From Marisa cornuarietis (taxonomy: Eukaryota > Mollusca > Gastropoda > Architaenioglossa > Ampullariidae): DNA of 64,000 nt. Where the stretch lies: assembly GCA_004794655.1 (NCBI GenBank), contig SMMW01000521.1, forward strand, positions 2,014,001 through 2,078,000, written 5' to 3'. The position numbers and the translations under genes were made by a program. Position 1 is the stretch's first letter. Each line of letters begins with the position of its first letter. This document shows positions 1 to 11,273 of this stretch, one piece after another. The notes under the pieces were generated by a model. The model saw only the letters and a program-made list of their open reading frames with translations. It did not search any database and was not told the origin of the DNA.

Positions 1-423
1 GATACAACAGAAAAAAGTCATTTGGCTTAAATCCATAACATCACTTAACAGACTTTTTAGCTCAGTTGGATCCTGCACGATCTACCAAAGTGTAAAGAAA
101 ATCGAACATGAAAAATCTAATCGACAACTTTACACATTGTAGGATAACGATACAGAAGAATTGTATGCGTATACCACAAACAATGACACAACTTAAAACT
201 AAAAATGAAGACTAATGCTAATTACAAAGCCAAACACATATTAAATTCAACGGATAAAATATTGCAGTGATTTATTCTTATTTTAAATAAACTATGCTAG
301 AAAGCCTTCAAGGAAAGCCAAAAGAATTAGAAAAAAAGACAAACGTGAAATTAAAAAAAAAACAACACGACGCGCGTGTGAGCACGGACGCACACACACA
401 CACACACACACACAAATGCTTAC

Positions 424-490
424 CTGCGATACTTTCTTTTAACATTATTATAATTATGATTGTAGAGATGCAAGGTGGAAGACTTCCCAT
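424..490 (-). CDS. Gene A, exon 1 (signal peptide); gene continues off the left edge
   Basis: The exon reads ATG-GGA-AGT and encodes MGSLPPCISTIIIIIMLKES-IA plus the first base of a Gly codon: a short polar start, a run of Ile/Met as hydrophobic core, then a small-residue end, as in a signal peptide. It ends in a GTAAGC donor and is 67 nt with phase 1, the same length and phase as exon 1 of genes B, C and D. Sequence outside the hydrophobic core is also alignable with B and C. A (CA)n tract follows in the intron, as in B and C. The downstream exons lie beyond position 1, so whether the gene is intact cannot be judged. The start codon is the only ATG in frame ahead of the hydrophobic run. Confidence 0.6.
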
Positions 491-594
491 TTCAAAAGAG
501 AGAGTTGGGGACACTACCTTTCTTTCCGACTGGAAAACCTTTTCATGTAACACATAGAAGGGGTCTCACATCATGGCAAGAAGATATGATGTTT

Positions 595-655
595 AGGTGT
601 TTTAAATGCGTAGTAAAATCCCCCCAGGTGGTATCTTCCTGCTTGTACTATCTTT
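595..655 (-). promoter_or_regulatory. Gene A upstream block with ETS-like and GATA-like sites and a TTTAAA box
   Basis: On the minus strand the block contains CAAGCAGGAAGATACCACC followed about 25 bp later by GCATTTAAAA. The same order and spacing occur upstream of gene B, and the first part upstream of gene C, each about 150 bp before the start codon. AGGAAG is an ETS core and AGATA a GATA-type core. Conservation between paralogues is visible; factor binding is inference. Confidence 0.4.
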
Positions 656-1591
656 CACGTCCTGCCGGGATTTTTGGTTTTTGATAATACCGCTCATATA
701 ACAGAGGCTTTAGTTGATCAGGCATTGGTTTTGTTAAGCTGTTTTCTTGCGAAGGATTTTGAAACTTTCTCATAAATGATTAGAGGTGTAAGGCCCCGTA
801 TGATGAGGATTTTTGTGTTTGACATTAAATACACGTTCAAGTTACACCATCTATTTCCTTTCTTCAATCAGATTTAAATATTCATGCTGAATAGTACAAT
901 AATAGATTCTAGTGGAAATAAATTGCAAAACAAAAATTTTGCATTAATTATTTATCTTTCAAAATTTTAACAGAGCTGATTTAAAATTTAGTTTACTGTG
1001 AGCCATCATAAAAATATGTTCCAACACAATTTTTTTTTTCTATTCATAAACTCGTGTGTGAGCGGCTGTTTGGCTCAGACAAAACTGCACGACTGAGATA
1101 TAGAGAAATACTGATCTTTTATCAAAGAATAAACACGCTCGCAGGCAGAAAGTAAGATGAAGAAGCGATAAGACGATCAGTTGAGAAAACATCCTCATGG
1201 TAATGTGCGGTTTACCGATGGACATGAACTCAAATGACACCAGACGTCTAGACATCAAAAAGCAAAGCCTTAAAAAAGTTACTTTTCTTCCGTTAACATG
1301 CTTCGGCAAAATATTTATAACCCCAACAGTAAGCTAAAAATCCAGCTAAGCATCTTTTGACCATCCTTTGACAATCGCAACTGTTATTTGATTCAGATGT
1401 CGCAAAACACGCAGGTAAGTTCTATTAAAGGTAAACCGCACATCCATACAGAACACTTCAATTAGTAAAATCACAGATGCATATTACAATTGCTTAACTG
1501 CCTAATTTTCCTATTTTTATTTTTATTCTTATATAACAGTGAGATAAAATGTTTCTTAGAACCTTCGCGGCAAAGTATTTTAGATGCTCGC

Positions 1592-1657
1592 CTGTGACAC
1601 TTTCTATTTATACAATTACAGTTAAGATTGCAGAAATACAAGTCACTTGATTTTCAA
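1592..1657 (-). pseudogene. Relic signal-peptide exon of the same family
   Basis: The stretch aligns base for base with exon 1 of gene B, including the GCAATCTTAA-TGTAATT core and the end GTGTCACAG. The start is TTG instead of ATG, a TGA stop follows within the first five codons, a TAA interrupts the core, and the donor is GCGAGC instead of GTAAGC. The region 1,740-1,870 still resembles the upstream block of gene B. It is a dead duplicate of a first exon. Confidence 0.7.
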
Positions 1658-2020
1658 TCTCCTAAGAAAAAAAATCAAGGACACTATCCCTACTTTTTGC
1701 CAAGAAAAAAGTTATCTTCTAAGAAATAGCCTCAAATAATTTCATAAGGATGTTCCTAAAATGTTCTGTCATCCCCAGGGGCTATCTCTCTGAGAACTTG
1801 TCCTATCGTTCACTTGCTAAGTGGTGTTTGGTTTTGATAACGCAGCTCGTGAAACAGAGACGCTATGGCAACTACAAGCTGATCAGCCATTTCATTTTTT
1901 AAATAATAAGAACTCTCGGCTACATAAAATGCGATTCATACAATAAAGACAGGTTAAAACTTTATCAATACTGAGGATGCAAACGTTTCCCGTATGCACA
2001 CAACTCTGAGCGCGGGCGCT

Positions 2021-2095
<75 letters not shown>

Positions 2096-2159
2096 ACTCT
2101 AGCCTATTTTGTTTATGATGTCAAGCTACTTGTATTTATTTACCTGCATGTATGTGGTC

Positions 2160-3160
2160 GCCGCTACCGCCATTTTCCCATCAGCAGGCAAGGGAAGCAG
2201 TCGACACAACTAAAAGTGGCAACTACAGAATCATAAGCCTTATCAGGCACCCAAACAAACTCTTGCTGAAGGTTATGCAAAGCCGCATCAGCAACACCCC
2301 AGAGGAGCAGGATGAATTCAGACCACGCGAAAGAACAGTTGAGCAGACCTTCGACCTTCAACCTTCGTCCTTATAGATCTACATCATCAGCGGAACCTCT
2401 GCCACAACTTTATTGACTTCAAAAGGGATTTGACAGACTCTGGCATGAGGGGCTATGTCATGTGATGCGATTATTTAACATAGATGAAAGCCTCGTTCAA
2501 GTCATCGAACCTCTATACAATAGCTCTGTGAGTACAGTTGCTGAATAACCAAACAGAAGCTTGCTTTCGCATCACAGTAGTTGTACGTCAAGGATGTCCG
2601 CTATCATCGGTGCTGTTTAAAATCCTCTTGGACAACATCATGCTCGAAGCTCTCGACGACTATCATACTTCCATTTCAATGCAACTTACGCCTTGCAGAA
2701 GACAGATCTGTTAGCAGGTACTAACAAAGAACTGCAAGACCTCAACAACAGACAGACCGCTCGATTGCATATGGAATGGAGACTACCACTGAAAAGAGCA
2801 AAGTTATGATCAATGGCAACGGCAAAGCAGAGATCTATATGAACGGGACACAGCTGAAAGAGGTAAGCAGCTTGAAATACTTAGGAGCCAAACTCTCCAA
2901 GGACGGCAGCTCCACGCCAGATATCCAACAGCAACAGCGACAATGGGTGGGCTACATAGGACCTTACATAGCCACAAGATAAGGTTAACTACCAAGTACA
3001 AGCTGTACAAATCCCTGTGGACTCTGTTCACCGAAACGGAAAGAAGAATCCAGGCATTCGAGAACAAGTGCCTGAGTAGGCTGCTCTGGATCTCATACAA
3101 ATAATATTAAGCAAACGACTTTGTACGAAACAAGATGGTCACACTCGTAGGAATCCATGA
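2160..3160 (+). mobile_element. LINE (non-LTR retrotransposon) fragment, reverse transcriptase part
   Basis: Broken reading frames carry reverse transcriptase landmarks: NYRIISLIRHPNKLLLKVM, then EEQDEFRP-RTVEQTFDL, then KSKVMINGNGK and SSLKYLGAKLSKDGS, then ERRIQAFENKCLSRLLWIS and NDFVRNKMVTLVG. These are in the usual order for LINE elements of the kind common in invertebrates. Stops and shifts show it is dead. Its 3' part continues at 4,742 beyond a nested insertion. Confidence 0.75.
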
Positions 3161-4711
3161 AACCCTTTGGCTGCTTCCGACCGATCATTCGGTCGGCGAG
3201 ATGTTTTATTTTTAGCGGAGAATCTGGAGAACGGTTGTTTAACAGTCAGCAGAAATGGGATTCCCCCTAATTTTAGCACCCACTCTGACGCGTTGCGTCG
3301 TTTGATTGGTGAAAATACAGCGACCCCGCTCTAGAGTTTTCCAACCGCACATGCAGTATCATGGTGGACGATGCGATTGCTGGGACGAGTGGACAAAACA
3401 CAGGCTACAGGAGGCCGTACACACTACTAGAGGCCGTAGCCGAGATCACAAACAGTGATTGGGATGATCTAGAATCGGTGGATTCCCTGAATCAGGAACG
3501 AGATGGCGGTGAAGGTGACGACAGTGTCGTGTTAGTTATGAAAGATGAAGATTCGGATTCTCTATGGTGTAAATTGCATGTCAGTTTGTCAGGATTGTCT
3601 CCTGGGAAGTCTGCATATATTTAGAGGTTTTAATATAAATAATTAGGCGTAATTAGGTACACTTTTTTGTAATGCTACATGTGGACACTTTCTTCTTTCC
3701 TCTCTCTTCTCTCTCTTTTCTCTCTATTTTTAAGTATAGATATCAAACACTCTATATCTACCTTTTCTACCTTTCGTATGGATTTAAGAATGAAAGAGAT
3801 GTTTGAATTGTGTTCTGTGAATTGTAATACTGAATTAAAAAAAACTTCGTTTTTATAAAAAAAAAAAATCGGATTCTCATCATTCTGATGACAGCGACGG
3901 CGATCTCGATTTTGATCAAAGAATTGTAGAAGAAAGTTAACGGTGGTGAATTTGTTGCACCATTGATATCCAAAAATTGGAAACGAACTGCAGCAGACAG
4001 GGGCACATCAAAGAGGGTCGAGCTGCAGGTGGCGTAAGGGTCGTGGCAAGGGAGGGAGTGGGCGAGGAATCACGAGGAATTTAACTGCACGTTTTGAAGG
4101 GGATTTTAGCCCTGCTACCCCCTTTGTCATAGCAAGCTTGCCTACTGGAAACAGAATGTTTCAAAGCAGAATTTCAGAGCAGCAGAATGTGGAAAAGAAG
4201 TTTTTTATGAATATTGAGTTTGTGTTTGAAATAACAGTGCCTTGTGTGAATGAACTACATGAACCTTTGAGATGAAGGATTCTCATGGCAGGTGTTGGTG
4301 AAGTTGGAACATTTTTGTGAAAAATGAGTTGAGGTTTTCAACAAACAGTAAACCTGAACTTTATCCAGGCTGTGTTTTTCACTTTCTGAATAAAATACAC
4401 AAAAGTAATACTGGTTTGAAGTGAAGAATTACTCTGAGTACTTGATTTGTGTGATAGTGTTTTCGCATTTAGTTCTTTTTTTCTAGAAAAAATATATTTG
4501 AATAAAATAACAATCCAAAATTTTTTTCTTGCTCTTTCTTGGTCTCATTTATTAGAAAAATCAATTCTGTGTATGAATTGTATAGGTTTTATATGCTTTT
4601 CTAGCATCTCCAGAGCTCCAGATTTTTTTAAAATAATGACCGAAAAATCATCAAAATTCCCTGGCACTGGCATGTACACATTCTTCGTTATCATCTGGCA
4701 CCCAAAGGGTT
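3161..4711 (+). mobile_element. piggyBac-like DNA transposon remnant nested in the LINE
   Basis: The ends are inverted copies of AACCCTTTGG (3,161-3,170) and CCAAAGGGTT (4,702-4,711); CCCTTTG is typical of piggyBac termini. TTAATTAA follows the right end directly, and a TTAA target is expected for this group, but the left flank (ATGA) shows no clean copy. Just inside the left end is a perfect hairpin (3,177-3,196, CCGACCGA-TCAT-TCGGTCGG). An open stretch at 3,361-3,624 encodes an acidic N-terminal segment rich in Asp/Glu, as in piggyBac transposases, and a second acidic piece follows near 3,880-3,950. No catalytic domain is visible at 1.55 kb total, so it is non-autonomous. Confidence 0.5.
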
Positions 4712-4741
4712 TTAATTAACAGCCAAGCAAAGTAAGATTCT

Positions 4742-4994
4742 CTTGTCGAAGACTGTCCTTCAAGGCACCTCGGAGGGTGGTCGACGCCGCGGTGGCCAGA
4801 CAAAGAACTGGCTTACGAACATCAAAGACTGGACTGGTCGTCCTGTACAGGACCTGCTGACTATCGCCCACAATAGGCAAGAGTGGCGGGCCCTATCAGC
4901 TGCCGCGTCTATCCACGTGCTCCCCCAACTCCAGGTGCCAAGCAAGGTATGACTGACTGACTGACTGACTGACTGACTGACTGACTGACTGACT
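4742..4994 (+). mobile_element. LINE 3' end with (TGAC)n tail
   Basis: The frame SKTVLQGTSEGGRRRGGQTK, then WLTNIKDWTGRPVQDLL and EWRALSAAAS, is the well-known C-terminal end of LINE reverse transcriptase polyproteins. It is followed by about 12 copies of TGAC (4,949-4,994), the element tail. It is the continuation of the fragment that stops at about 3,160. Confidence 0.75.
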
Positions 4995-5220
4995 GATGTA
5001 CAGATAAAAAGAAACACACACGTACTTGCACACGCAAACATCCAACCAAAGCAAAATAGTACAATCGCAAGCATATTCAGAGTAGCAAAACGTCTTTTTT
5101 TAATCAATACAACTCTTTAACAACTGTTCATTGATCTGACCTTCACTATTCAATTTGATCACAAGCTTAAACTAAAAAAATCTTGGAGCAAAAACACAAC
5201 GAAAAACTAGCTGGCAGTAG

Positions 5221-5223
<3 letters not shown>

Positions 5224-5259
<36 letters not shown>

Positions 5260-5300
5260 GTGAAGATTTTTAATAATAATATTAATAATAATAATAGTGA
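5224..5300. repeat. (TAA)n microsatellite, interrupted
   Basis: There are roughly 13 TAA units followed by a shorter second run after a 20-bp interruption. The surrounding 5,000-6,040 is very AT-rich intergenic DNA in which I see no gene. Confidence 0.8.
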
Positions 5301-6043
5301 ATGGGCAGTAAGACTATGTACACTTTAGAAAAAAAACTTCTAGGCACTAAAATCAGATTACCAGAAAAGATGAAATTATTATCGATTATATTGAGATATA
5401 GACGAACTATTATTGTTTTATTATTTTTAGAATACGAGGAAAAAAGCAAAAAGAAAAGAAGTTACAATACAAGAGTTAAAAAGAAGAAATAAAATTGAAA
5501 TTTAAAGTAAAGGCAGAAGAATAAAATCATTTTTTCAATCTTTATCCAAGGGCATAGTAGAGCATTAGGTGTGTAAATTATTTATTTATAACATTGGGTA
5601 CATGCGAAATTTAAATAGTATCATTAAACATTAAAATAATTATCTTTAACCTAATTATATAAATAAAATAAAACAATAAAATGAACTATATTATATAGAT
5701 ATATTCTAAATTTGTTATTATTGTGATGCTATTTATAAGTCTTCAGTTCTACGATCTGCAATTAATCGGTCCTAAGTTAAAAACAAATCACCTAAGGCTA
5801 GCACACTTCAATGAGTCTATTCAATGCTAAACCATGTTTAAGCACACACATAAACAAATGTTAACCAATATTTTTATGTGTATTATTCTTCAGTTGTTTT
5901 TTAAGAAGTGAGAGACATCCTCTTCAAAGGATATGGGTGGATGATATCAACGTGTAGTCATTACAAGCTTTCTTGTTACAACAAAAAAATATGACGGCTA
6001 GAAAGCAAGGTTGTTCTTTGTGGAATGCAAAAAAATTAACAGA

Positions 6044-6049
6044 TTTATT
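6044..6049 (-). terminator. Poly(A) signal AATAAA, gene B
   Basis: A canonical AATAAA on the minus strand lies 45 bp beyond the gene B stop codon. No transcript end is known. Confidence 0.4.
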
Positions 6050-6093
6050 AAACTAAGCGATTTAAAACTTGTTTGGGTGTTGAAACATGAATT

Positions 6094-6359
6094 CTAACAA
6101 GCGAGAAACAAAAAAGGATGAGTCATTCCATATCTCGACGACTCATGGTTTCGCAGCATTCTATTACGGGAGTAAATGCTAACCCTTGAGTCACGTGACT
6201 GAATGGCCATTGCTGATTGGTCAGAGGTGTTCAGTAATTCCTTAAACGTAGAAGATGTCATTCTGGGAAGTGAGTCTGTGGTTATGCTTGTGTTGATGAA
6301 GCTCCTTGTAATTTCTGTTAACGGACCACATGCCCAGCTTATTGGGTTCCGTTTGGCAT
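6094..6359 (-). CDS. Gene B exon 3: truncated mucin-type terminal exon
   Basis: The acceptor is TGTTAACAG, phase 1, and the frame is open to a stop at 6,094-6,096. Similarity to gene C covers the two ends of C's mucin region with the Thr-rich middle largely missing, then stops where the membrane span should start. The tail after RDSR looks like frame drift. Confidence 0.55.
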
Positions 6360-9300
6360 CTGTTAACACAGCAATGAAGTCAGTCATTTTCGTCTAGAAA
6401 CAAGACAACATTATTTTGCTAACAGTAAAACTTTGCCAGAATATATGAGTTTTGTTGTCTTTTACAACTCTGGGTATTAAGTTGAGATTGATGAGTGGTA
6501 AAAATATCTCTTGTCAAAGCACTCTAGCTTCTTAAGAAATACAAGACAAGTAAGTGTAATACTAGTCTTGTGGTTACTGTCGCGTGTCTGCGATTTTCAT
6601 TTCAGTTTTCCTGTCTTACTCGAACTCTGCTGGCCTGTCTTGGGGGTACGAGGACGGACGAGGGGTGGGGGGGGGCCATGTCGCATCAGGCGATAGGTCA
6701 TTTTTCTGCTACCCTGTCCGCCCCGCGGACCTCAGGGCTCGGAGCCGCGCGAAGCTCGCAGCGTCATCTTCACGCTTCAGTTGCTCGCAGTATCATCGGC
6801 AGGTATGTTCGGGGCCGGGTGTCATCCCCCCTCCTCTCTTACCTATTGCCACCCTCTCCCCGCGCGGGCAGATTGTGGCGCGTTTTTGGTCCCAGGGACA
6901 GTTTTTCTTCGGTATCGGTCAGTGCCGGACGTGCCGGTAGACCGGGGCCTTGCCAGCCAGCTCTTTATGCTTTGACCAGATCGACCGATCGACTTTTCAC
7001 GAGCCGTTTGGGTGAGTGTTCGTTTTTTGGTTCCGCACCATCTAGTTCTTAAGGGTTCAGGGCTGCGGATGTGGGTTTGCGTGAAAGCAGGCAGAATGTT
7101 GTGTGTGCTATGCTGTTGGATGTCTATTTTTGTTGGATGTGCTCGGTGTGCGGGAGGTAGTTTGCTGTTTTTGTTTGCTGATCCGCGAGTCGCGGCGCTT
7201 GTGTGCGACTGTATCTTTGTTATTGTTGTTGTTGTTGTTGTTGGGATCAGCTCACGTTAAGAAATGTATTCTGGAATGTGCTGGTGTGTGAGAGCCCGTA
7301 GCTGAGAGCGGGGCTTAGAGGGGAAGCCTTGTTATAACCACGTGCTGATGGAGGTTTGCTATGTTTCCTCCACAGGCTCCTATTCTTCTTATTCGTATTC
7401 GTCATTATCGTCGTTTTCGTCATTATCTTCATCTTCATGTCCTCTTGAGAACGCCCACCCCCCCTGCCAAATCCCTTCTTTACTCTTCATAACACAGTCA
7501 TCGGATCATCGCTTTTGTCTCCCTCATCGCCGACTCTTGGGCACGTAACTCGGCTGCGTCCCCGGGACGACCAAGCGCTCCTCAGGAGTTGCAGGCGGAC
7601 GGAGCTGCGCGGGGGAGCCCCTGTGACCACTGGGCTGCTCAGGTTTCAGACCTGCAGAGGTGTGCTGGACAGACCGGAGGAGGGAGGGAGCCCGTGCTGT
7701 CAGACAGTCTGCTCCTCCACTACTATACCGCAGTGTGTGCGGGTGTCGTGTCCCCTGCTCCACCCCTCCCCTCTCTCAGGTGGGCCAGCGCTGGAGCGGT
7801 GCGCAGGACAGGCGAGCCACAGGACAGTGAACATTGTGACGGGCAGTTGCTCCCCCAGGGCTACGCTGCGGCGTGTGCAGTGTTGTGTCCCCTGCATCAC
7901 CCCACCCCCTTTTTGTTTTGTGTTCCCCCTTTTTTGTGTGTGTGTGGGTACCCCCCCCCCACCTTTTGCTCGTGGTGTTTTTCTGCTACGTATATGTGGG
8001 TGCTTGGGCACGCACAGGTGTTACATTAGTTTTATATGTTCTCCTCTTTTGTTTTTTCTTTATTTTATTTTTTTTTCTTCTGTGTATAATAAATTTGTTT
8101 GTACTGTTCTTCTGTCTTTGTTTTGGTCTACGCTCATCCATAGTTCGATAGGCACGTCCGGTCCCACCCCTGGCCGATTGAGCGAGTGTGTGAGCGTGGC
8201 GGCTGAGTGAGTGGCTGCGTTTGTGCATCCCAGCGGCTCCGGGGGGGAGGGGGGCGTGACCGCGACAGTTACCAATTTCATGTTTAGCATGGTATTATAC
8301 GCATAAATAATAAAGAAAAAACTTTTCTAAAGACTTTTCAGCCAAAACAGACATAAGATAAAGATACTTGCTAAAAATTAAAAAAAGAACAGAGTCCTAA
8401 TAGTAAAAACTGCTATGTATTATGCGTATCTATTGCTTCGTGTTTTAGACACACATCTCATAAAGTCGGTAAGCAAATTCATTATATCCATGTAATTTAT
8501 TTCGGTCTTACATCATCGATAACAATTTAGAAGCGATTGTATTTAGAAAGTGTATGACAGCAATTCTGTAAAAATACAGTTATATAAAAGAAAATATTTT
8601 TTAAGTTAAGCTAATGAAGATGTTATCTTTAATATTTTTATACCGATTCTAGTCAGCAATATATATATATATATGTTTATGTCTTCGTGTCTTCTCACAG
8701 TTACAAAGTCGTGTTCACATACAAATCAAACTGTGGAACTCGTTTAGGACTTAGGAAGTGCAATACTTACCAAAGCGTATGTCACCTTTCATGCCGTTCA
8801 TCATTTCGGCATATCCCACTATTCCAGCATTCTCATTCACAAAGCTGTCACTGATGTATAGAAAACTGCTTGTTCCTTTTATGGTGGCGTTGACACAGTC
8901 AAATCTTTGATCACAGCTCTGAGATCCGATACTGCATCTCGAAAGTATTTTTGATTGATTACCTATAGACCATATGACTTCGGTGGTGTTCTGACTAATT
9001 TCACGTTGGTACTCCCAGGCAAGGATTGTTTCAGCTGAAGAAAGATTTGTCTCTGCATCTGTTAAATAGAAAGCATCAAAATGAAATTATTGTAAATAAT
9101 GACCTCGGTGATGTTCTGTCTTATTTCAAGTTGGTACTCACACGAATTATTTGTTTCAGCTAATAAAAAGATCCGTCTCTGCATTTATTAAAGTCACAGC
9201 ATCCAATTTTACTTCTTGTAAATATGCTGCTACAAAATCAACATCTCTTTTTGAAGACCAACATTTTTCAAACATCCTTTCAAACACTCATATAAAACAA

Positions 9301-11219
9301 AAAGCTTAAGTTATGGAAGACTAAAAAAAATTAATGAACACTAATTTTAGAGAATAAAAAATATTTTTTCAAAAAATGAGATAGCTATATTCCCATGAGT
9401 CGTTTTGCTATAGCCAAAATACACCCACCCTTATCACCAGTTTGCAGTAATTTTAAAGGATTTGGGGTTTAAATAGACAAAAAGGAATATAGCTGAACAA
9501 TTTACTCCCTATTGCACTAGCTGCAACCGTTATTTTTGGCGAGGTAACCATTCCTTTTGCTTCGATTGTTAGGAATCTTGACCTCATCGTCGCTGTTGAC
9601 ACGACACTTGATAAACACGTTGCAGTTGTTAATCAGTTGCTTTTTATGTGACATCCGCTGTATTCTGTATCAACAAACTGTAACTATCTTGCAAAGTCGT
9701 TTGTTCTGTCCAGGCTTGCTTAATGTACTTCCTTGTCGTCCAGCTGTCCCACGCACCTCACACAGTACAGGAAGTCCACATGTATACTCCAAATCTTTAA
9801 AAAAGTGACATTTGTTCATTCTGTACACTGGCTGTACGTTTGTGGTCGCATTCAGTACAAATCGTCTGTGCTTTACTTTAACTTCTTTATCTGCAACTCC
9901 CCTCTATTTTTTCCAACCTATGTTCTCCTACATCCTAACCATAAACCTTTCCTCTTTGTCTGACCAGCACAAGCTATCTACTCCTGTCACGAAAACAACT
10001 GAAGATATATCGGCATTTTGGCATTGGTACAGCAAAACAATGAAACTATTGTGTTTATAAATCTGCTACTCTCGATTCCATGACGTTTTTGCGCCTTAAT
10101 TAAAACATTTGTTTTTAACAATAACTACTGCTTTACTGGTTGTTGTAGAAGCTTCGCCACTCGTTATATAGGTTACACCAATTGTTAAGAATGTTTCCCA
10201 GGTCGTTGTAGTTGATTTAGTGCTGGTTGGAGATACTTCACAGGTGGTTGGTGATGTTACTGTGATAAGCATGACGTTTCACTGATAGCGGTGGTTGTAA
10301 TGATTTCGTATTCTGGGAAGGGGAAGCGGATGGCCGAGTGGTTAGAGCGCTGGCGTCCGAACCGAGAGCACGCTGGATCAATTCCCGATAAGCGCAGCAA
10401 AGTTCCCCCAGTCGACCCAGCTGACAGGAATGGGTACCTGACTCCATAGAGGGTTGGGGAAGGTAAGGCAGCGAGGGAGAGGAGATTGCCACCACCCTCA
10501 TGTAAAAAGCTGGCCCCAAGAAAAGTGGGGTCTCTAACACCTCACTCCCCAACGACATGAACAAGACTATATCATAGACAATCCTCCAGCCCTGTAAACA
10601 GATGCCACATGTAGGGAAACAAATACATGCCCGAGACGAGTTCTGAACCTGGGACAGTCAATCCTCGCTGTATTGCTGACGACCACTGAATTATTTAAAG
10701 ATTTTAGTCGACTCAAAAGATGCGTTTTAAACACGATTGTAAAAAAAATGTTTTTTAACTGAACATTTAAAGCACAAAGTCTTGAGAATATCTAGGTTCG
10801 GCTAAGTACATAAGTGAGAAACTTCCACTGGTATTTTTAGTTGCTGAGTGAGACTGTATAAATTCCCTTTTTCTTTAGTAAAAATGTATAACTTCCTAGT
10901 TACTTAAACGGGGGTTATTTATGTAAAAAAAAGTGTTACTTTTATTTTTAATAAGCCAGCGATCGTGCCTTTCTTGCTGTATAAATGAAATAGACGGGAT
11001 ATGTAGGAGACAGAATGATAGTATGAAAAAAGAAAAAAACATTAACGCTAATCGCAACTCATATTTTATAGTTAATGGATAAATAGCAAAAAACATTTAT
11101 CCTAAGCATCGATAAATCTGTCAAATAGTACGTATGATTAAAGAGATTTTTGTTATATTTGCCTTTAAGGAAAAGCAAAACATTAGATGAAAAATACAAA
11201 CCTGGAAGTAAAAAAAGCG

Positions 11220-11273
<54 letters not shown>

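Noticed and set aside
6511..8290. Several overlapping frames of 60-230 codons on both strands
   Set aside because: They lie within the solo LTR, which is GC-rich and so low in chance stops. None resembles gag, pol or a host protein.
10318..10400. A tRNA gene (A-box GGCCGAGTGGTTAGAG)
   Set aside because: The B box and stem pairing are decayed, and the sequence continues into a body found again at 15.9 kb, so it is a SINE.
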